DNA of 21,171 nt from Oehlia diaphana. Taxonomy: Eukaryota; Glomeromycota; Glomeromycetes; Glomerales; Glomeraceae. The stretch lies in NCBI GenBank assembly GCA_003833135.1, contig QZLH01000114.1, positions 28,759-49,929 on the forward strand. Reading direction: 5' to 3'. Position 1 is the first letter of the stretch, and every line of letters starts with the position of its first letter. The position numbers and the translations under genes were made by a program. Positions 18,265 to 21,171 of this stretch are shown here, in pieces. A model generated the notes under the pieces. It made no database searches. It had not been told where the DNA came from and saw only the letters and a list, made by a program, of their open reading frames with translations.

Positions 18265-19513
18265 TTACTATAATGCTAATAAAACTAAATAATTAAAATA
18301 TATTTATATCATCCTATACTAGAGGAAAAGATTGGATTTTTTGTTGGAAAAAATATTTTATTATAAAGTAACTATACTCTAACACGAAGTCTAGCTCTCA
18401 TAGGTGGTTATAGTGCTTTGTTTTGCTTCTTCAGAAGTTATTTCAGATGCTACCAGGCGCTTATATAGTCAATTTACCAATGAACATATGGGAGGATTAG
18501 AATTCCATTAAGTTAAGATCCAGCACTTATTTTCTTATATTCAACAATATATTTTTTAATGGAAAATTTTTCAATAAACAACAATAAATTATTTGATTTA
18601 TAATTCTAGATGAAGATATATAAGAATTTATATAACATATTAAAATTTTTTTTTAATATAATTCTTTATAAATATTTAAGACCAAAAGAACAATTTTTCA
18701 TCTTTTTTGTCTCATTTTATTATTAAATTTAAGAAGGATTTTGTTAATGATACTGACTTGCATTTTAAAAGACCTTTTTGTTCTAAAAATAATAGATAGA
18801 AAGATTCTTATAATTGAAATCTTTTACAATATAAGGGTATAAAAGAAAATGCTATTTTTTCAGTTCCTGTTGCATTTACTGCATAAAATATAGTAATCTG
18901 GGATTTCTTTTTTATAACCAGATATAGATTTTACATGCCAGAATTTTAAAAGATTTTATTTTCCAAAATAGTTCAGTTTCATCAGTATTCTAAATATCTT
19001 TTGGATTATAAGATTTAAGAAATTCTTATAAGGCAAAACAGTCATTTTCTATCAACTAAGTAGTATTCATATTAAAGTTGTAAGCTAAACTCATTTAAAA
19101 TTTTAAACTTTATTAAAACTATTTAAACTATTAACAAAATGGTTCAATATTATCTAAACTCAATAATTATTTAAACTTTTTAACATATCTATTACTATAA
19201 TTTTAGTATAATTTTAACAGTTATTATACTTTTAATTATTATTAAATAATGTAATTTAATATATATTAAATTAATTGTTCCAAAGATATAAATATTATGA
19301 TATATGTTAATATACAAGCTATAATTAATATATTTACTATTTATATTTTATTTAATATCTCATCAAGTATTAATCCTAGAAATATGATTTTACTACCATT
19401 AGATTCGTCTTGTTAAGACGATTCCAATGAACTATATTTCATCATTTTCTGATCACTGAATCAAAAGTTAGCAAACTGCCTGATTAGTAACGGTATTTGG
19501 CGAAAATGCCAAT
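18265..19513. other. Strongly AT-rich spacer
   Basis: No frame with protein-like composition. There are many A/T runs and a small perfect stem TTCGTCTT/AAGACGA near 19405-19421. Nothing else was recognised. Confidence 0.5.
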
Positions 19514-19567
19514 CAGTCACCAATCGGTCACCAATCAGTTACCTGATTGGTGCCTGATTGGTGACTG
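19514..19567. repeat. Strong hairpin, 25-bp arms and 4-nt loop
   Basis: The left arm (19514-19538) and right arm (19543-19567) are inverted with two mismatches around the loop TTAC. Each arm is itself a near-repeat of the unit CACCAATC(A/G)G / CTGATTGGTG, and more copies of TGCCTGATT flank the hairpin at about 19480 and 19573. It is much less AT-rich than its surroundings. It may be the core of a small palindromic element. Confidence 0.8.
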
Positions 19568-19719
19568 ATTGATGCCTGATTTTTCACTTTTCAACCTGTG
19601 ACTCTCAATTAATGATATTATATGGCGTGTTCTCAACAATCCAATGCTAATGAAGCATATGTATTTCAGACCTGATGTTAATTCTGAAACAAAATCAGAA
19701 TATTGGTATAGAACTTTAT

Positions 19720-21063
19720 GGAGGAATCACCACTTTTTGGACAACATGAAATAATAATATCAGAAGGTAATAGGACAATATACTTTGATATAATTATGAT
19801 TTGTTAACATTAAATGTTTATTTTAATAAAATAGTAATATATCAATCTGGTGATTTTGTCTACTATCATGATAATGGTCTTCAAAAACTTGGAAGGTTGA
19901 GAGCAATTATGAAGGATGAAAATGGAAACTATGAGTTAAGAGTTCAACTAATTTTAAATTATGATGATTTACCTGAAAATCTAAAAGGGTTATCAAGACG
20001 ACGTCATTCTCTAACTGGAGAAATATGGTTTCAGGACGAACTATTTATAATCATAATGACCTCTCAAATTTTAGAGAAAGTAACTATAATGATGATGTAT
20101 CAACACCAAATTATTCCAGAAGGTTCATTACGAATTACTGAAATAATTTATAAATGTAATGACTGTTGGCATATTTGTGATGTAAAACTTTCATACCAAC
20201 ATCCTTCAGATTACATTTCTGTCAAAAATCCACCATTGTCTATACCAGTTTATAAGCTGTTTTTAGATCTTTACTATAGTAATTTTGGTACATTTAGAAA
20301 TGTATACCATTCCTTAGGTGGCATCTATGTACAGTTTGGTAACATGGCAACGCATCAAAGAAAGCTAATCAAGAACCATTTTGTTCTTAGATTTATTCCA
20401 TTTGGTGGAAATTTTAATGAGTTTATGGTACCATTTGTTTCAGAAATAAAAAAATTTGAGAAAGAAAAATTATGACTGTTCAAAGACAAGATGCATGGGT
20501 TATTGCTGGGTTGGGCCTTGTTACAGCAGATCTACCTCAAGGTAAGGATATAGCAGGAGTACTGAGGTATTTTTTAATTTAATTATTAATCTTAATAATT
20601 TATTTTTGTAACAACTATTAAAATGATATTTAAATTTAAAAATCAATTTAGACATAATGCAAATAAAGGTTGCAGTACTTGTACAATTAAAAAGAAATCA
20701 TTGAGTACCTATAATCAGGATCGTGTGATAACATTACATTATCATCATATTACAGATGAAGAAATTTCAAAAATTTCTCAAAAATCTGTAAGTTCAAAAA
20801 GAGAACAACTTTGTACAGAATATGGCTTAAGATCATTACCTAGTATTTTGGATAAATTAAAATGTGAGAGATATTTACAGATGCCACAGGATATTTATCA
20901 TACCACCGCAAAAAAGATTGGACGGCTACTAAAACTAACCTGTAAATTATTTTCACAAGAAGGAGAAGATGATTTTATTAAAATTTGGAAAAATTTTAAA
21001 ATTCCAAAAAAGTAGTCTTATTTACTAAATCCAATTAGTCACTATAATCATCAGGAAATTTTT
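19720..21063 (+). pseudogene. DNA-transposase-like gene remnant (CACTA/Plavaka- or KDZ-like, tentative)
   Basis: An open stretch ESPLFGQHEIIISE (to 19766) joins by an intron (19767-19834) to VIYQSGDFVYYHDNGLQKLG. The frame continues through SLTGEIWFQDE, VYKLFLDLYYSNFGTFRNVY, HSLGGIYVQFGNM and IPFGGNFNEFM. At about 20465-20473 the frame shifts: one reading stops at TGA, while the next gives MTVQRQDAWVIAGLGLVTAD, LPQGKDIAGVLR. A second intron (20567-20651) joins to HNANKGCSTCTIKKKSLS, YHHITDEEISKISQ, LPSILDKLKCERYLQMPQDI and FIKIWKNFKIPKK. A TAG at 21013 interrupts, with in-frame continuation SYLLNPISHYNHQE. The GGxYxQFGNM, FIPFGGNF and VTADLPQG-D-AG order recalls Plavaka/CACTA-type transposases expanded in Rhizophagus, from memory. 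No complete catalytic triad is visible. Confidence 0.6.
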
Positions 21064-21067
21064 TTAG

Positions 21068-21149
21068 GCGTAATTTAGTGTAATCTTTTGGAGGTGGTGT
21101 AAAATTTCGAAATATTACACTAAAAACGTAATATTACAGAAGTTTACGC
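21068..21149. mobile_element. Small palindromic element, possible MITE
   Basis: The segment begins GCGTAATTTAGTGTAAT and ends with ATTACACTAAAAACGTAATA, then TTTACGC. The inner parts TAGTGTAAT/ATTACACTA are perfectly inverted, as are the outer GCGTAA/TTTACGC. It lies right after the coding remnant of the transposase-like gene, where the protein-like frame ends. No target duplication was seen, so insertion is inferred. Confidence 0.5.
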
Positions 21150-21171
21150 TCTTAAATTTAAATGATTATAG

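Overview
The window looks like nuclear DNA of a very AT-rich filamentous fungus, most likely an arbuscular mycorrhizal fungus (Glomeromycotina, Rhizophagus-like). The reasons are many short introns of about 65-110 bp with GT(A/R)NGT donors, a fungus-specific chromatin gene (Ssr4), long AT-rich spacers, and broken members of multi-copy families that I associate from memory with Rhizophagus (not verified here). No rRNA, tRNA, CRISPR array or bacterial operon structure was seen.

Layout. Positions 1-3878 form a repeat-rich left flank: a decayed multi-copy gene on the minus strand, a 355-bp tandem duplication of its 5' part, a hAT-like non-autonomous element with an 8-bp target duplication and an internal 52-bp minisatellite, and two smaller inverted-repeat elements. 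Positions 3879-14702 form a compact housekeeping block of six genes: an Ssr4-like SWI/SNF-RSC subunit (+), SRP receptor beta subunit (-), cap-binding protein CBP20 (+), tRNA-dihydrouridine synthase 4 (-), Rab geranylgeranyltransferase beta subunit (-) and a SUN-domain nuclear-envelope protein (+). I rebuilt exon structures for five of these from phase-consistent splice sites; the SUN gene is a single coding exon. Two pairs are divergent (SRP receptor beta/CBP20, 169 bp apart; RabGGTase beta/SUN, 386 bp apart) and two pairs are convergent.

From about 14.8 kb to the end the DNA is gene-poor. It holds one possible small serine-rich protein (minus strand, 15409-15699), a less AT-rich island at about 16.0-18.3 kb made of broken coding fragments on both strands (one resembles a retrotransposon gag), a strong 25-bp-arm hairpin at 19.5 kb, and a decayed DNA-transposase-like gene (19720-21063) that still keeps recognisable introns and has a small palindromic element at its 3' end.

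The housekeeping genes do not form one pathway: they act in chromatin remodelling, co-translational secretion, mRNA cap binding, tRNA modification, Rab prenylation and the nuclear envelope. The most unusual material is mobile or decayed DNA around them. I see no convincing new multi-gene system.
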